A stretch of DNA of 64,000 nt, taken from NCBI GenBank assembly GCA_030524345.1, contig JAUNGP010000002.1:100830-164829 (forward strand). Reading direction: 5' to 3'. The translations under genes and the position numbers were made by a program. Each line of letters starts with the position of its first letter. Within the stretch, counting starts at the first letter, position 1. Below, piece after piece: positions 24,456-34,580 of this stretch. Under the pieces are notes generated by a model. It saw only the letters and a program-made list of their open reading frames with translations, had not been told where the DNA came from and made no database searches. This stretch comes from Clostridia bacterium (GTDB lineage Bacteria; Bacillota; Clostridia; TANB77; CAG-465).

Positions 24456-26913
24456 CCCCTATTTGACTAACTTGATTAGCTTCTAGTGATGATAGTCTGC
24501 TTTCTATGTTTCCGAACTTCTCATCTAAAAAATGCTGTAAATCTTCGTTGCATGTTAAGTCGAAAGTCCCTGCATCTATGCTAATGTTATTTAAGCCTGT
24601 CTGTAATTCAAGATTGTTAAGTAGGACCTGATTTTCTTGTGATAAAGTTATGTATTCGTATTGACTTGCATCTAAAGGATAAAACATATAGACAGGTTCA
24701 CCTGCATCATTTTTTTCTTTAAACAAAGCTTTTAATTTTTCTATTGTATCTATGCTATATTTTATAGGGATTCTAATATAAGCTACGGAAGGAGTCCCTT
24801 TTACTAATACTATTCTATTATTTTCTTTATCTGAGAAATAATTTGATAAAGCATTAAAATATTCAGCAGGAGTAGCTGCAATAATGACACTGTATTCATT
24901 ATAGTCCTCTCCATCCGCCAACTTGTTCAAAGTCTCATCTCCTGTAAAATTATATTTTTTTATTACTTTTTCTAACTTCCATAGGTTGTCTTCATCTTTG
25001 TATATTCTGTCTTTGTATCCTCCTATTGCACCGTTAAAGCAATCTTCTGGTAAAACTAATTCTTTTCTATATCCATCATATTGCATATATTCTTCTGCTT
25101 TTTCATAAGTTAACTGCGGATAGATTATGCAGTCTACTGTATTGCCTGCAAGGATTTCAGCATAGACGTTACATATATTCACGCTTTCTTTAATATTTAC
25201 TCCTGCATTTGCTATTGATAAAAATCCTAATTCGATCGTTCTAATAACTATTCTAGCCCCTGTTATTGCACTCCCTTGAATATATGCATATAGCTTTCCT
25301 GTTATATTTTTACATTGAATTTTCTTTTTGCTCGGCTCATTGACTAGAATTTGCAAGTTTGTATTTTTCTCAGCTGCTCCTACACATTTTAATCCTAAAT
25401 CGTTCTGGACTGTAAATGTAATTCCATTTTTTGTAATCATATATCCAGGCTTGTAATTCAGATTGTCTATATAAAGTATATTTTCTTTTGAATTTTGAAT
25501 TGATATATTTTGCACTATATTTTCAATTTCGCTCGGAAAATCTAGTGAAGGACTTTCTCCGTATCGCTCGTATTCTTTTACTTCTGTACCTTCTGCTAAA
25601 GTAATGTAAATTGTATAATTATTAAAAATTGTTCCTTCTAAAAAATAGAGTGCATTATATAATATACCTGTATCATTTTCTTGTTTTGTATATGTTGCAA
25701 CCTTACTATATTCTCCTGTTTCTATATTTTGCATAGTAAGCCTGTCTGAGTTACCTGCATATTTTAGTCCTACATTTTTTAAACTTCCTTCCCCTGATGT
25801 TACAATCTTTAAGGAATAGCTTTTTCCCGTCATAGCCTCCTGCTCGCTTTGACTATATCCCCAATCAAGTCTAATGTTTCCGTTTTCAGTAGCAGTCCCA
25901 TTTATCATTATTGATCCGTCTTCGTTTCTGTTTACAACAATTCCTGACTGAGTTATAGGATATACAGCGTTAGGATTAAATAGATTATACCCTTCCCTAG
26001 TTTCTTGTATTAATTGTTCTCCTTTTATAACAAACATATCTAGCTTAGAATTTTCTGTATAAACTTGTGCAAAGTTCACATCTTGTACTGTAGTTTTCAA
26101 AGCTCTAGCATACTTGTTATCACTTATTTCACGCTCATTTTCAAGTGAGCTCTCTACTTCTTCTTTTGCTTCTAAAGTATTATCTCTAGCAACTATAGTA
26201 TCTTCTTTTGCTTGTTCTACTGCGCTTTTATCTTCTTCTACAGATGTTTTTATTTCTATTGCTTCTGTTACTGCTTTGTCTATTTCTGCTTTCTTTTCTT
26301 CGTAATTCTTGTTAAGCTCGTTTTCCTTAGCTACATAAGCTTCTTCTAATCTCTCTAGCACGCTTTGATACTCTTTATCTATATTATCTACTGCCTTATT
26401 TTCTATTGCTTTTACATTATCTTTTATCTGTTGTATCACAGAAGTTACAAGGCCCTGTATATCTGTTTTAATCTGTATAGTATCATCTAAGGCCTGTTTT
26501 GTTTCTTCAAGTATTTCATTCATTTTGTTGATATATAGTTCATAGCTTGATATATCTGCTAATGCTTCACTTTCAAGTGCATCTTTTTCATATGCCCCTC
26601 TTGAAATTCTAAAATACTCTAAATTAGAAGTACACCTACTTTCTAATACGTCATTTTCAATTTTATTTCCGTAAACTCCAATATAAATTTTTCCTACTTC
26701 TTCTGCAATTTCTTGAGGAATGATACACTCATTATCTACTAACGCCTTTTTATAAGTCTTATCATTCGCTGTAAAAATAGCTATTTTGTCATATTCATTC
26801 CATTCTTTTGTAAAAGAAAAATGACACTTTATGTAATTAAAAGTGCCACTTGCTATGTATTTTTTATCTATTTTTATTATATTATCATCAATATTTATAT
26901 TTAATGTTTTCAT
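24448..26913 (-). CDS. Tail fibre / upper baseplate (BppU-like) receptor-binding protein
   Basis: 821 aa. The N-terminus (MKTLNINIDDNIIKIDKKYI, then FTKEWNEYDKIAIFTAND) is the BppU-like attachment domain of Gram-positive phage fibres. Residues about 130-275 are coiled coil. The rest is beta-rich with jellyroll-like segments, suited to receptor binding. The gene contains the protospacer matching host CRISPR spacer 2 (25772-25807). The spacer would encode a similar peptide, so it came from a homologous gene. Confidence 0.82.
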   Translation of the reverse strand: MKTLNINIDDNIIKIDKKYIASGTFNYIKCHFSFTKEWNEYDKIAIFTANDKTYKKALVDNECIIPQEIAEEVGKIYIGVYGNKIENDVLESRCTSNLEYFRISRGAYEKDALESEALADISSYELYINKMNEILEETKQALDDTIQIKTDIQGLVTSVIQQIKDNVKAIENKAVDNIDKEYQSVLERLEEAYVAKENELNKNYEEKKAEIDKAVTEAIEIKTSVEEDKSAVEQAKEDTIVARDNTLEAKEEVESSLENEREISDNKYARALKTTVQDVNFAQVYTENSKLDMFVIKGEQLIQETREGYNLFNPNAVYPITQSGIVVNRNEDGSIMINGTATENGNIRLDWGYSQSEQEAMTGKSYSLKIVTSGEGSLKNVGLKYAGNSDRLTMQNIETGEYSKVATYTKQENDTGILYNALYFLEGTIFNNYTIYITLAEGTEVKEYERYGESPSLDFPSEIENIVQNISIQNSKENILYIDNLNYKPGYMITKNGITFTVQNDLGLKCVGAAEKNTNLQILVNEPSKKKIQCKNITGKLYAYIQGSAITGARIVIRTIELGFLSIANAGVNIKESVNICNVYAEILAGNTVDCIIYPQLTYEKAEEYMQYDGYRKELVLPEDCFNGAIGGYKDRIYKDEDNLWKLEKVIKKYNFTGDETLNKLADGEDYNEYSVIIAATPAEYFNALSNYFSDKENNRIVLVKGTPSVAYIRIPIKYSIDTIEKLKALFKEKNDAGEPVYMFYPLDASQYEYITLSQENQVLLNNLELQTGLNNISIDAGTFDLTCNEDLQHFLDEKFGNIESRLSSLEANQVSQIGGE
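25772..25807 (+). other. Protospacer for host CRISPR spacer 2
   Basis: 36 nt matching the spacer at 63562-63597 in 31 positions; mismatches at spacer positions 2, 26, 29, 31 and 36. The three bases 5' of it are CCT (25769-25771), a PAM known to work in clostridial type I-B systems such as that of C. difficile. Confidence 0.85.
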
Positions 26914-26921
26914 ATAATCAC

Positions 26922-27404
26922 CTAAATATATTCAACTGCTTCTACTGTTAAAAAACAATCTAAAAATTGTAATGTACCAGTTGCACTACAAAAAAGTGCT
27001 ACACTAATCTCGTCACCTTCTACTACATCTACTAGTATCGGAGCTACTGTAACGCCTTGATGATACGCATTAAGCCCTCCACCTATGTAATTTTCGGCGA
27101 TACTTGAATCTCCTTTTTTTAGGCTAATGCCTTTGTCTCCTGTAATGCTAGAAGTGTTAATTCCGTTTGAGTGTGCCGAAACAAGTACCTTAGAGATTCC
27201 TGCGCCTATTTTTATTTTTCCGTTGTCTATTGTAAGTTTATCACCTATCTTGCAATATTCAGTGCCTTGAAGCAATGTATTTCCCCACGCTTCCGTAATG
27301 TTGATACTTCCTTTAGCCTTTTTCATTGTAATTATATTTTTTGCAGTATTTTTTTTCAAGCTCTCTATTTCCTCTTCTAATTCTAAGATCTTAGGCTTAC
27401 TCAT
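26922..27404 (-). CDS. Tail-associated protein with N-terminal coiled coil
   Basis: 160 aa. Residues 1-30 (KILELEEEIESLKKNTAKNI) form a coiled coil. The remainder reads as a beta-sandwich with alternating hydrophobic strands (IKIGAGISKVLVSAHSN, EISVALFCSATGTLQFLDCF). It lies between the tail protein and the fibre, overlaps the upstream gene by 8 nt, and may be a head-fibre or accessory baseplate protein. No specific family recognised. Confidence 0.7.
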   Translation of the reverse strand: MSKPKILELEEEIESLKKNTAKNIITMKKAKGSINITEAWGNTLLQGTEYCKIGDKLTIDNGKIKIGAGISKVLVSAHSNGINTSSITGDKGISLKKGDSSIAENYIGGGLNAYHQGVTVAPILVDVVEGDEISVALFCSATGTLQFLDCFLTVEAVEYI

Positions 27405-27738
27405 TAGTTCCCCACTCTCCTCTCACAACAAATTCAAACAGTTTTTCAACCTCTGCAGACCAATCTTTTAATTGAATCCTATTACTAATACTATCCTTAT
27501 TTCCTACCTCTATATAATGATCATCTAAAACTAATTTACATCCTTGATAATATACATCTAATACTCCATCCCCTACTTTATACATAATAGGTATAGTTAA
27601 ATCTGTATTAGCTTCTATAATCTCACCTGTTATGAGACTTTCTTGAACAATAGTTTCATAATTCGATATTTCATTTAACACTTCAGCTTCGATCGGTGTA
27701 GTTTCGTCAGGCTCGTCTTTAAATATTCTTCTATTCAT
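27397..27738 (-). CDS. Phage tail/baseplate accessory protein (113 aa)
   Basis: Starts MNRRIFKDEPDETTPIEAEV behind AAGGAGGAAGGAAGTA. It contains a VYYQGCKLVLDDHYIEVG beta-rich segment often seen in small baseplate-adjacent proteins. The ATG overlaps the TAG of the extended upstream frame (27731-27733), which supports a frameshift upstream. Function within the baseplate is unknown. Confidence 0.7.
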   Translation of the reverse strand: MNRRIFKDEPDETTPIEAEVLNEISNYETIVQESLITGEIIEANTDLTIPIMYKVGDGVLDVYYQGCKLVLDDHYIEVGNKDSISNRIQLKDWSAEVEKLFEFVVRGEWGTNE

Positions 27739-30296
27739 TACTTCCTTCCTCCTTATCTTTTTTCATATATCCATATACTTGTAATATTGCACTCATCATA
27801 CCTGTTTTTAATGCCATGCTTACTAAATTAGCTTCTTCATTTCCAAATTCAGGCTTAGTATCATCGCTTTGTATTTTAAATCTATTAAAGCCTTTTTTTA
27901 CTTCAGACGCTATATCAGAAGTTTTTATAAATTCTAATTTTGTATTTCCATCACCAGGAACGGACGGAGTGTATCCATTACTTCCAAGGCCGCCCCTCTA
28001 TATTAGAATAAGATTCAGTATCTTGATCATAATACATACTTCCTAAATACCAATCTCTATACATAGATGCATCTGAACTTGATTTATACAACTTTACCTT
28101 CCTAGAATATCCGTACCCTTTCAAATCTGCATTATATCCATACACTTTTAAAGGAAAATGACTTAGTATAATATAGGCACTTTCTATTGTAAATCCATCA
28201 GGAATATATGCATCTATTGTAAGCTTAGTAGCCATAACAGAACTATTCAGAGAATTTGCCCTAAATCCAATTTGACCATAATTTCCACTTATACCATCGT
28301 TCATATTTGGCGTCCCTATAAATGTTAAATTAGTAAGTAATCCCCTTCCTCCTATAATCTCAGATCCATCATCTAAAAGTATATTTCCACTAAATGTACC
28401 ATTTTTAGCTTCTATACTTCCATCTTCAAGTATTTTAAAATTTTCGTTAGCAGTTACCAAACCTGTCATATCAATTTGGCCAGGTTTCAAATTTATCTTT
28501 GCGATTAATTCATCTGTATCAGTTTTTCTTGCGACTTCTAAATTAAGTTCATCCGCCATTTGTTGTATCTTAGAGTTAGTCTCCACTTTTGTGGAATAAT
28601 ATTTATTTAATTCTGTATTATACAAATATGTAGCTTCCATTTTCCAGTTTTCAAATTCTTTTATATATAAGTAATTTGTACCTGAAAAAAGAGCTATGTC
28701 TAGCTCTCCTAAAATTTCCTCTTTTGCTTCATTATATATAGTGTATACACCATTATTCTTTTCTATTTTTCTTAATATTTTAACAATACATTTACCTTTA
28801 TCTTGATTAAATTCTACTACAAAATTATCTCTTATATTATTGTATTCTCTAAGAGGATTTTGAAAATAAAATTTGAACTCCTTTTTCATTGAAGGATCAC
28901 TTCGTGGAAACAAGCTTTTGCTTGGATATAACGTTTTGCTGGGATATATAAGTGGCTTATTTGCCTTTCTACTATTTCTTGATACTACTAATGTTACAGT
29001 TGCTCCTGCCTTTCGTGGAAACAAACTTTTGCTTGGAAATAGTTTGTTACTTGGATATATTGCTCCTTTTGTATTTTCAGGATATATAATCCATTCTAAA
29101 ATATTAGTATTCAATGCATCTTCTAATTTTAATTCATTTACTCCTTTTACTGTTTTTGTAAAATCATAAAATGCCGATACTTCATTTCTAATACTATCTA
29201 CATTCTGTTTTACTGTAGCTATTTTCTCACTATTTTCATCTGTTTCTTGAACAAGCTGTTCTATTTCACCATCAATTTGATTTATTTTACTTTGTATACG
29301 CCTGATATTCTTCTTTTCTGATACTACATTTCTTGTAGTTTCTTCTCTTTCTTTAGATTGAATTTTACTAGAAATGCTTGCTCTAAATTTACCTGCATAT
29401 TCTATATTTCCTTGATATATAACTCTTTTTCCATCTATTATTAATATATCTCCAAAATCTAAAGCAGGATCTATATTGCTTTCACACTCAAAACTATATG
29501 CTTCAAAATCTTTATATTTATTATAAATATTTTGTAATTGTTCATTATCTACAATAAACATATTATCTGAATTTATCCATACTGTATTGTTAGTTTTGTC
29601 TCCTACAAAATAGTTTTGTATACCATCTTCATAAGCAATCCTACTTACTTTAAATTTATCTCCCCAAGTATAGTTTTTAAAATATTTTATATCAACATTC
29701 GCTATATCCTCGCCTATACTTTTTATATACAACTTTCCATCTCTTCCAATATGAGCAAATCCTCCTGCTTGTTCTGCAATATAACTTATGTATTCTCTAG
29801 CACTTACTGTGCTATCATATACTGATATTTCTTTATTATCATTCAAAAAAGAAGTAGAACCAAGTTCTACTCCTGCTTTTGAACAAATATCTATTAATAT
29901 ATCTTTTAAAGTTTTTGGATATGTTAATGTACTTCCATCATAATTAAACTCAAATTTCATCATATTATCTACTAAATTTATTGACACAGTATAACTATCT
30001 TCTTCACTTAATTTATCCACATTAAAGTACCCAATAGGAACTATTTCATTTACTATACCAGATTCAATATATACCTGTGTTATAGGTTCTTTTATTTCAT
30101 CTTTATGTAATTTTAAGCTTATAGAATTAGAAACCACAGAGCCAAAACAAAATTCATCGTTGAAAAGCTTGTATGTTCCACTAAATCCTAATATATGCTT
30201 TTTATTTACTTCTACACCATTGATATATACTTTAAGTAAATGCCTTGTACTAGGTTTATATATTAAAGATTTATAAGTTTCACTAGTATTATACAT
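27731..30296 (-). pseudogene. Tail hub / minor structural protein, C-terminal frameshift
   Basis: The main frame (30296-27978, 772 aa) has an N-terminal hub-like region (ISLKLHKDEIKEP, GYFNVDKL, AREYISYIAEQAGGFAHIGR), a coiled coil near 330-385 and paired motifs with YPSK and SLFPR. It stops shortly after NIEGR. Removing one G at 27993-27996 gives IEGGLGSNGYTPSVPGDGNT and continues for about 80 residues to TAG at 27731, overlapping the next ATG. The extension is collagen-like and then helical. Either a real mutation or an indel error; the shorter protein may still work. Confidence 0.75.
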
Positions 30297-30708
30297 TGTT
30301 TGCCTCCTCTACTGCGTTTATTTGTGCTTCTGTGAGTTCTTTTTGCATTAGTGTAAATGATGTTTTCCATGTCGTTTTAATAGTATTTTCATCTATCTCT
30401 GTTTGAATCATAGTGACTTTTCTTTTAGATACTCTAAATTTAGCATTTTCAAGTATTCCACCTTGTACAACAGGTATTTTAATTGTAAGTACCAAAGGAT
30501 TTTTATATGTTTCTTGTATTAATTCTTCTGCTTCTTCCTCTGTATTAAAATCCCATGACATTGAAAGTTTTAATAATCCAACAGCAATGGGGTTATCAAT
30601 TAAACTACCATCTACAATACTTGAATAACTATCTTTATCTGTATCCTCTATATCTGCACTGTATGAGGAAGGTGTCTGTAATGTTTTATTTCCTCTTTTC
30701 CATAACAT
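30289..30708 (-). CDS. Phage tail protein, distal-tail position (139 aa)
   Basis: 139 aa, beginning MLWKRGNKTLQTPSSYSADI. The C-terminal half (FRVSKRKVTMIQTEIDENTI, then WKTSFTLMQKE) is beta-rich. It lies between tape measure and tail hub, the usual position of a distal-tail component, and resembles the DUF6711 tail proteins. It overlaps the hub gene by 8 nt. Confidence 0.7.
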   Translation of the reverse strand: MLWKRGNKTLQTPSSYSADIEDTDKDSYSSIVDGSLIDNPIAVGLLKLSMSWDFNTEEEAEELIQETYKNPLVLTIKIPVVQGGILENAKFRVSKRKVTMIQTEIDENTIKTTWKTSFTLMQKELTEAQINAVEEANNV

Positions 30709-30723
30709 ATAATCCCCTCCTTA

Positions 30724-33561
30724 CTATGTATAACTTGCTTTTATTTGAGCTTTTCCTGTCTGTCTAGCTCTTTCATTTATTCCGTCTATAACTTCATCAA
30801 TAATACACTTAGTTCCAAGAAAAACTTGTAATTTAATAGGTTGACCATTATTGGATTGATTATTTGCTAATACATCTTCAAATGTTTCCCTAAGCACATT
30901 TTGTGGAGCTGTAATTTCTGGATTGCTTTTGGCATTTGAATATTCACCAAATACTGCTAGTGTTTCTTCATAAGCTACATTACCTGTAGCAAGTCTTGGT
31001 AAAGAAATTGTATTTAACCTTAAACTAATCGGATTTAAACCTATTAATGATCCTACAGCACTTGCAACACTACTTATTGCGCCTAATACTATGTTTATTC
31101 CACTGATTATTCCATTTACAAAACTTTCTATACCAGATAATATAAAGTTAATAACCGTTCTGATAACTCCCCATATGCCATTCCAAACACTTGTTATAAC
31201 ATTCATAACTCCATTCCATATATTAGACCAAATTGTAAATATGGTATTTAATATTGTAGATATTGTATTTTTTATTCCATCGAATACACCTGATATAAAT
31301 CCACTTATTGTATTCCATACTGTTGTAAAAATAGTTTTTACATTATTAAAATAAGATACAAAAAAATCCTTTATTGCATTCCAAACAGTGGTAAATATAT
31401 TCTTTACCGTCTCAAAATATGATATAAAGAAACTCTTAATTCCTTCCCATATTGAAACAGCTACATCTTTGATTCCATTCCATAAACCTACGAAGAAATC
31501 TTTTATTGCATTCCATATATTAATAGCTGTCTGTTTTATCCATTCCCATATACCAGATAAAAAACTGCCCAATTCATCCCAATGTTTTATACATAAAATA
31601 ACTATTGCAATTACTGCTGTAATCGCAGCAACAACCAATAGAATTGGTATATTGGCTGCAAACCAAGCAGCTGCATTTGCTATTAAAACGGCGGTTTCCA
31701 TTATTTTTTCTGCAATTATTCCCGACTGAACTAATTTATATATAGTAAGTGCAGCGGTTACTAAACCAATAGAAATAGCCAAAGCTTCTAAAATTGTTAC
31801 AACCAACTCATTTTCTCCTATAAACTTAAGAGCTTCTCCTACAATATTTAAAATCGTACCTATCCCAGATAATGTTATTTTTAAAATTGGTTCTAATAAA
31901 GCAAATAAATCACTTATAATAGGTTTAATTAAGGTACTTATTCCTGTAAATGAATTTAATATACCATCTAAAAATGTTTGGAAAGCCTGACTACCTGCAA
32001 TTTTTTCAATTACCCCTAGCAAATTATTAAACATATCTGCTAAATTTTGAATAATAACATCTCCATTGCCATTATTATTCCACGCGTTAGCAAAAGCCTC
32101 TGCTATATTTCCAATTATTCCTAATATATTTTCTAAAATAGAATATACTGTTCCATTTGTTATAATATTTTCAAAACTTCCCCATACACTTTCTATTAAT
32201 TCGCCTATATTACCTATAGTTTCTTTAGCCTTTTCAATTAAACTTGCACCATATGTATTCCATGATTCTACTAATGGTTCAAAAAAATCATGTAATTTTT
32301 GTGACAGTGGACTCAATTGTGTATCTACTCCTGATAAATCAATATTTGGTGCTACTATTCCACTTCCAGTATCTCCAGTGCCATTATTATCACTTAAATT
32401 ATTAATATCACTATGTACTCCAGCAAGTGCTTTTGATTCACTAGCTGTTTTCTTTGCACTATTTGCCATGTTAGCATAGGCTGTTGCTCCTGCATTAGCA
32501 AATATATTTACTTTAAATAAAGCATATATAACGGATTGTAATGCTTTCATTAGTTGATACACTAAATTGGTTACATATTGTATAATTGGTGCAAATACAC
32601 TCCCCATACTATACTTCATATAGTCTATATTAGCACTAAGCTGTTGTGCTCCTGTGTTCTGACTAGATAGCCAACTTTGAGCAGAACTACTTAGCACACT
32701 ATATATCCCTCTTAAGCTAAATAATGCTCCAGCATACTTTAACACCTGTCCTATACCACTTTTTATACCAGTTGACATACTTTTTATATGCTTGGTTATT
32801 GTAGTAGTTATATTAGGTATTTTAGAAAAATCTAATCTAAATCCAGATAAGTGTTGTTTTGCTGTTCCTATCCCTGTTTTAAGTCTGGTAAAGATACTTG
32901 AAAATCCACTTTGTTTCTTTTTAGCTTCTTCTACTTCTGCTCCTATTTGAGAATAATTTTGTTTTGCTTCTTCAAGTTTTGAATTTAATTCTTCTACTTT
33001 TTCATTTAGTTTTTCCTCTTGCTTAATCAGATTCTGATATCCTTTATCTTTATTTAAACTTTCGTTTACAACGGGTTCAATCGCTTTTTCTGCTATAGGA
33101 TTATTTTTAACATCTAATCCCTCAGGCGTAAATTTAGCCCATTTTTGCTCTTGCTTTTCATCCATTTTTGCATATACTTCACTTAATTTTTGCTTAGTAT
33201 TTTCTAACTCTTGTTGATATTTTTCTACACTTTGTGATGCCTTAGAAAATTGTGCTTCTAATTGACTCAAATTTGAACCATTAACGTTATTTATTTGTTG
33301 TTTTACTTGCCTAACTGCTTGTTTTACATTTTTCCCCATATTCTTCATGTCAACACTATCAAATTTTTCTTTTATTTGTTTTATGGCAGTATCAGCCTGT
33401 TTTACCATCCCCTGCATATCTACTTTATCAAAAGTTTCTTGCACTTCTTTTACTACTTCTTTTATTGTAGGAACTAACTTCTTGAAGTCCTTTAATGCTT
33501 CTTCTACTCTTGCTTCTACAATAATCTCTAGTTCTTCTACTGTTATTTTAATCACCTCCAA
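30724..33561 (-). CDS. Tape measure protein
   Basis: 945 aa, the longest gene. The N-terminal third is coiled coil (VEKYQQELENTKQKLSEVYA). Near 580-680 there are hydrophobic helices. Residues about 690-850 hold tandem Trp-rich units such as IWNAIKDFFVGLWNGIKDV and VWNAIKDFFVSYFNNVK, typical of tape measures, which set tail length and reach into the host membrane. The start MEVIKITVEEL is behind GGAGGTGATT. It is unusual that it is not adjacent to the tail chaperones. Confidence 0.93.
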   Translation of the reverse strand: MEVIKITVEELEIIVEARVEEALKDFKKLVPTIKEVVKEVQETFDKVDMQGMVKQADTAIKQIKEKFDSVDMKNMGKNVKQAVRQVKQQINNVNGSNLSQLEAQFSKASQSVEKYQQELENTKQKLSEVYAKMDEKQEQKWAKFTPEGLDVKNNPIAEKAIEPVVNESLNKDKGYQNLIKQEEKLNEKVEELNSKLEEAKQNYSQIGAEVEEAKKKQSGFSSIFTRLKTGIGTAKQHLSGFRLDFSKIPNITTTITKHIKSMSTGIKSGIGQVLKYAGALFSLRGIYSVLSSSAQSWLSSQNTGAQQLSANIDYMKYSMGSVFAPIIQYVTNLVYQLMKALQSVIYALFKVNIFANAGATAYANMANSAKKTASESKALAGVHSDINNLSDNNGTGDTGSGIVAPNIDLSGVDTQLSPLSQKLHDFFEPLVESWNTYGASLIEKAKETIGNIGELIESVWGSFENIITNGTVYSILENILGIIGNIAEAFANAWNNNGNGDVIIQNLADMFNNLLGVIEKIAGSQAFQTFLDGILNSFTGISTLIKPIISDLFALLEPILKITLSGIGTILNIVGEALKFIGENELVVTILEALAISIGLVTAALTIYKLVQSGIIAEKIMETAVLIANAAAWFAANIPILLVVAAITAVIAIVILCIKHWDELGSFLSGIWEWIKQTAINIWNAIKDFFVGLWNGIKDVAVSIWEGIKSFFISYFETVKNIFTTVWNAIKDFFVSYFNNVKTIFTTVWNTISGFISGVFDGIKNTISTILNTIFTIWSNIWNGVMNVITSVWNGIWGVIRTVINFILSGIESFVNGIISGINIVLGAISSVASAVGSLIGLNPISLRLNTISLPRLATGNVAYEETLAVFGEYSNAKSNPEITAPQNVLRETFEDVLANNQSNNGQPIKLQVFLGTKCIIDEVIDGINERARQTGKAQIKASYT

Positions 33562-33623
33562 GGTAATAAAAAATCCCCTTTTTAAAGAGGATGTAAGCAG
33601 TTTAGTGTCTTGCTTAGGACATG

Positions 33624-33652
33624 TTGATTTTACCAGATTTTGGTATTATAAT
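33624..33652 (+). promoter_or_regulatory. Promoter of the plus-strand accessory gene 33678
   Basis: TTGATT (33624-33629), 17-nt spacer, TATAAT (33647-33652); the ATG follows 25 nt later behind GAAAGGAAGGTGAT. It points against the late operon. Confidence 0.72.
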
Positions 33653-33677
33653 GTCAATCAGAAAGGAAGGTGATATC

Positions 33678-34139
33678 ATGTTTGAAAAAGTTTCTTATAT
33701 TTTCGCCATTGCTTTAGGTCTTTCTGCAGTAATTTCACCTATTTTTACTACATACTTAAATAATAAACATCAATTGAGGATTAAACAAATTGATGTATTT
33801 GAATCTAAAAAATCGAAAGCCATAAATGATTTTTTAGAATGTTGTTATAATTTAAAAAATAATTATAATGATGAAAATTTCTTAAAGTGTAAATTATCTA
33901 TTGTTAATCTAGGCTTATATATTTCAAACGATAATCGTGATATATTAAACTGTATGATAGATACATTTAACAATAAAAGCTTTCCGAAGGATTTCTTTTA
34001 TACTGAACTAGATAAATGGGCTGAACAAATGCACCAAGATACAATTAATGATTTTACAAGTAAATCATGTCTAAGCAATGTAAAAGCCCAAATGTTAAAA
34101 ATAAAATCCAAATCACATAGATCACATAAATCCAGGTAG
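33678..34139 (+). CDS. Membrane-anchored accessory protein (153 aa), antisense to the late operon
   Basis: ATG at 33678 with AAAGGAAGGTGAT upstream. One N-terminal helix (VSYIFAIALGLSAVISPIFT) is followed by a helical cytoplasmic domain with NKHQLRIKQIDVFESKKSKA and several Cys, and a basic tail. The arrangement resembles short membrane proteins of prophage accessory loci. It has its own promoter and terminator, so it can be expressed in the lysogen. Function unknown; superinfection exclusion is one option. Confidence 0.75.
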   Translation: MFEKVSYIFAIALGLSAVISPIFTTYLNNKHQLRIKQIDVFESKKSKAINDFLECCYNLKNNYNDENFLKCKLSIVNLGLYISNDNRDILNCMIDTFNNKSFPKDFFYTELDKWAEQMHQDTINDFTSKSCLSNVKAQMLKIKSKSHRSHKSR

Positions 34140-34215
34140 TTTCTGGATTTATCTTTTTATGCCAAAACATTACCGCTAATATTGAGCCTATTATTAATAT
34201 AAATCTCGCTAACAC
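34054..34215 (-). CDS. Small membrane protein (53 aa), GTG start
   Basis: GTG at 34215 has AAGGAGGGAGAGATA upstream, a strong site. The product has two hydrophobic helices (LARFILIIGSILAVMFW and WIYVIYVIWILFLTFGLL) with a short charged turn. It overlaps the 3' end of the plus-strand gene and its terminator. It lies in the minus-strand late direction. Existence is supported mainly by the ribosome binding site and helix pattern. Confidence 0.42.
   Translation of the reverse strand: MLARFILIIGSILAVMFWHKKINPETTWIYVIYVIWILFLTFGLLHCLDMIYL
34128..34160 (+). terminator. Terminator of the plus-strand accessory gene
   Basis: AAATCCAG (34128-34135) pairs with CTGGATTT (34143-34150), followed by ATCTTTTTAT. 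Confidence 0.65.
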
Positions 34216-34277
34216 TATCTCTCCCTCCTTTTTTAGGCATAATAAAAGAGAATAGATTTTTCTATTCCCTTAATTTC

Positions 34278-34580
34278 CTATATCAATTTTGCACAATCTA
34301 GTATTATTTCTTCTAACCATTCATTAAAAACATGTCTAGTTTCATCTACACATTTTGAATATTTTATATACTCAAATACTTCAAATAAGTATATATAAGC
34401 CTCTCCTGTATTTTCGTCCCACATATCACTACAATTTGGTAAATCTTTATTTCTTACATCTAAACATTTTCTTATAAATTTTTCTGGAAAATGTATTGAT
34501 TTATGTTCTTTATTTATTATCACTTCCATTATTCCAAATCTTTTATGATTATATTCTTTACATTCTACCATACTACGCAC
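34278..34580 (-). CDS. Hypothetical protein (100 aa) coupled to the antirepressor
   Basis: Its start overlaps the end of the antirepressor gene by 8 nt, so both are translated from one message. It reads ECKEYNHKRFGIMEVIINKE and has a helical acidic C-terminus. No motif recognised. The in-frame second Met (MVECKEYNHK) is an equally good start. Confidence 0.65.
   Translation of the reverse strand: MRSMVECKEYNHKRFGIMEVIINKEHKSIHFPEKFIRKCLDVRNKDLPNCSDMWDENTGEAYIYLFEVFEYIKYSKCVDETRHVFNEWLEEIILDCAKLI

Noticed and set aside
31091..32479. Plus-strand frames opposite the tape measure gene
   Set aside because: They are antisense shadows of a strongly supported coding gene with no start signals of their own.
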